DNA from: Bacteroidia bacterium
Lineage (GTDB): Bacteria > Bacteroidota > Bacteroidia > Palsa-965
Reading direction: 5' to 3'
Assembly: GCA_023151315.1 (NCBI GenBank)
Contig: JAKLJE010000005.1
Location: 62,001 to 126,000, forward strand
Length of the DNA: 64,000 bases
How positions within the stretch are numbered: the first letter of the stretch is position 1; every line of letters begins with the position of its first letter. This document shows positions 63,201 through 64,000 of the stretch, piece by piece. The position numbers were made by a program, and so were the translations under genes. Under the pieces are notes generated by a model. The model was not told the origin of the DNA and did not search any database. It saw only the letters and a program-made list of their open reading frames with translations.

Positions 63201-64000
63201 CTGACGCTTGCGGCATCGCATCAATGAGTGTAAGCCCAAACTCATTCTCCTGTGCTAATGTTGGTTCTAATACCGTAACGTTGACCGTGACTGACGTGAG
63301 CGGAAATTCTTCAACGTGCACTTCTATCGTCACAGTAGTGGATACAATTCGTCCGGTTGTAAATACGCAGAACCTTACATTGCAATTAAATGCTGCAGGC
63401 ACTGCAAGTATTATTCCTGCGATGGTGAACAATGGCTCAACAGATGCATGTGGTATTGCTTCAATGAGCGTATCGCCTAACAGTTTCTCGTGTGCCAATA
63501 TCGGAGCAAACACAGTAACATTGACTGTAACAGATGTCAACGGTAACAGCAGAACCGGAACTGCGATCGTTACAGTTGCTGATACAGTTCACCCTGTAGC
63601 AATCTGTCAGAATATATCCGTTACACTGAGCGGAGGTACGGCCACTATCACGGGAGCGATGATCAATAACGGATCCTACGATAATTGTTCTGTTGCATCA
63701 TTATCCGCAAGTCCGAATACATTCACTTGCTCCAACACAGGTGCGAATACCGTTACACTGACAGTTACAGATCAAAGCGGGAATTCAAGCTCTTGCACAG
63801 CGATTGTTACTGTAATAAATCCTGTGACAGCCTCTGCTTCATCTCCGACCTTTAATTGCGGAACCAATGTAAGTTGTAATGGTGCGACTAACGGCTCAGC
63901 TACAGTTACCCCGGCCGGAGGAGTAGGACCATACACATATCTGTGGAGTAACTTGCAAACAACAGTCACTGCAACAGGTCTGGGTGCAGGTACCTATACA
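60263..64000 (+). CDS. Very large repetitive secreted adhesin, 3' end outside window
   Basis: Open from ATG 60263 to the last base: 1246 codons with no stop, so the gene continues outside. A signal peptide (MKLKLLFAAALILLLSTVRAQ) leads into a GLUG-type region (about 25-370) with recurring VGGLIGQ, VGGFIGQL and VGGFVGRV units and SCYTTASA-like strands. Then come a SprB-type repeat (about 400-460, GSATVTLTGGTGTRTYSWSPSGG), a jelly-roll domain and, from about residue 705, HYR-like repeats with CDGNVSVIQTSGLPSG and then a series of 80-residue units. A second SprB-type repeat begins at the end. The architecture fits gliding/adhesion surface proteins; a T9SS tail would be expected beyond the window. 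Confidence 0.88.
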   Translation, partial: MKLKLLFAAALILLLSTVRAQCPTPTIPSGTGTLSDPYQIATFSNLRWLSETPAVWGAGTYFIQTANIDASCTSDPSYNTGAGFSPIGLATTQFQGNYDGQGYFISNIFINRSVCYVGVFGYANNAQITNLNIQNCNISSTCRVGGLIGQGMNVTVSNCQVNGNVSCGSSGYVGGLAAIISIGNITNCSANVQVSTTQNCAGCLIGWANACTITNCWSGGSASASDMVGGFIGQLSSSLSLVSSCYTTASATITAPYFRVGGFVGRVQNGRITKSYASGHVTGILSSGGFVSIIEAGCTVDSCYFNGQVSGGANGFCYFNSGTINSCYWDIDASGVTVSNGGIGLTTCQMKTTGTFESDGWRFPAVWTQNSTNNNGYPALAWQGFTHSAVDTLDITGASQINTTCSSTSNGSATVTLTGGTGTRTYSWSPSGGSSSTASNLTAGSYTVTVTDANTCSVSQTFSIVNGDSIPPQLYYITCSSNSNASGTAYSDGWQNGDNDGSGFNAWTLNASTGNTSQAGFLRGSSITNGAGVDNNGDGDINSGGFALGLYANSAQATEAIRPFPTALAANSILQIEFDNGNVAPGQIVGFQLQNSSGNSLGEVRYRGGQATYEIVDANGITPFSSIPFTDEGIIISVKSISTGIVQITLTRKLDGVSQTLTSNLFPGGGNQLIRRFKVFNSNAGSGLSNTLFVNNFSICSVTNGCPSNVSAFSSSGTCNATVTFPSIAAVDNCDGNVSVIQTSGLPSGSSFSVGTTINTFTATDGNGNTSTCSFSVTVQDTVRPVAICQNTTIYIASNGIATVTPAQLDAGSTDACGIASYSLSQTTFNCSQIAADFPIVLTVTDVHGNVAACTSLVDIYENLAPVALCHDTTLYLNATGDVTLTAPMIDDGTYDECHIVDLRVYPWNSWSVVLGCANLGTNNVTLGSHDQFGNFGTCTSVVTILDTIDPLPLCQNLTVHLNASGNASIIPAMINNGSSDACGIASMSVSPNSFSCANVGSNTVTLTVTDVSGNSSTCTSIVTVVDTIRPVVNTQNLTLQLNAAGTASIIPAMVNNGSTDACGIASMSVSPNSFSCANIGANTVTLTVTDVNGNSRTGTAIVTVADTVHPVAICQNISVTLSGGTATITGAMINNGSYDNCSVASLSASPNTFTCSNTGANTVTLTVTDQSGNSSSCTAIVTVINPVTASASSPTFNCGTNVSCNGATNGSATVTPAGGVGPYTYLWSNLQTTVTATGLGAGTYT
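62620..63810 (+). repeat. Five HYR-like repeat units coding about 80 residues each
   Basis: Units begin near 62620, 62870, 63120, 63360 and 63600, each opening with ICQN or LCQN-type strands and closing in VTLTVTD-GN and VDTIRPV-like turns. The third and fourth copies are offset by exactly 240 bases and are the most alike in protein sequence, yet differ at many silent sites. Confidence 0.75.

Noticed and set aside
62620-63810. CRISPR-like regular repeats
   Set aside because: The spacing is regular but the repeats are coding, in frame, about 240 bases long and divergent, so they are protein repeats.

Overview
The window reads as a chromosomal segment of a Bacteroidota bacterium, most like an environmental flavobacterial or sphingobacterial lineage. 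Four things point there: at least eight secreted proteins end in a type IX secretion (T9SS) sorting domain of class A or B; several promoters fit the Bacteroidota -33/-7 pattern (TTTG or TTG, about 19-21 bases, TAnnTTTG); Shine-Dalgarno sequences are almost absent; and protein families typical of the phylum recur (YwqK/MORN proteins, DUF5777 barrels, SDR-type threonine dehydrogenase, GxxExxY protein, SprB/HYR adhesin repeats). No rRNA, tRNA, CRISPR array, prophage or recognisable transposase was seen.

Layout. 1-6.4 kb: two tandem rhodanese genes (first cut by the edge), a bacilliredoxin, an M16 protease, a small inverted-repeat element and a secreted VCBS/UnbV protein. 6.4-17 kb: redox and secretion block with a pentaheme cytochrome carrying a T9SS tail, then, after an unknown secreted protein and tadA, a tightly packed six-gene run (10303-16977): choice-of-anchor-V CxxCH protein, lysyl oxidase, inner-membrane Fe-S/TPR protein, soluble cytochrome c, DUF5777 outer-membrane barrel and cytochrome lipoprotein. 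17-27.3 kb: aspS, a giant T9SS class B protein, a PsbP-like protein, a YitT membrane protein, a Upf1/IGHMBP2-type helicase and an EEP-fold phosphohydrolase. 27.4-31.9 kb: Fn3-like secreted protein, a MORN-TonB fusion, then an island with a short promoter-to-terminator transcript and tiny ORFs, then a small secreted-protein pair. 31.9-40.2 kb: outer-membrane barrels paired with T9SS cargo and a divergent YncE-like propeller lipoprotein. 40.4-46.2 kb: tyrosine catabolism (hppD, hmgA), trhO, a lipoprotein and threonine dehydrogenase. 46.3-52.8 kb: MORN proteins, cysS, an M28 peptidase, small envelope proteins and a GxxExxY gene inside a cluster of short repeats. 52.8-64 kb: polA, lipoproteins, an M43 protease, an SDR and the start of a very large repetitive adhesin that runs off the window.

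How it fits together. The most interesting hypothesis is that the 10.3-17.0 kb operon, perhaps with the T9SS-exported pentaheme cytochrome next to it, is an electron conduit from the inner membrane through the periplasm and an outer-membrane barrel to the surface, with a secreted copper amine-type oxidase as part of the same unit. This is inferred from family assignments, heme motifs and gene packing only. A second notable theme is repeat biology: a GxxExxY nuclease-fold gene flanked by many CTCCGTG-type repeats, a short element with 14-bp terminal inverted repeats, and perfect or nested palindromes at gene ends.
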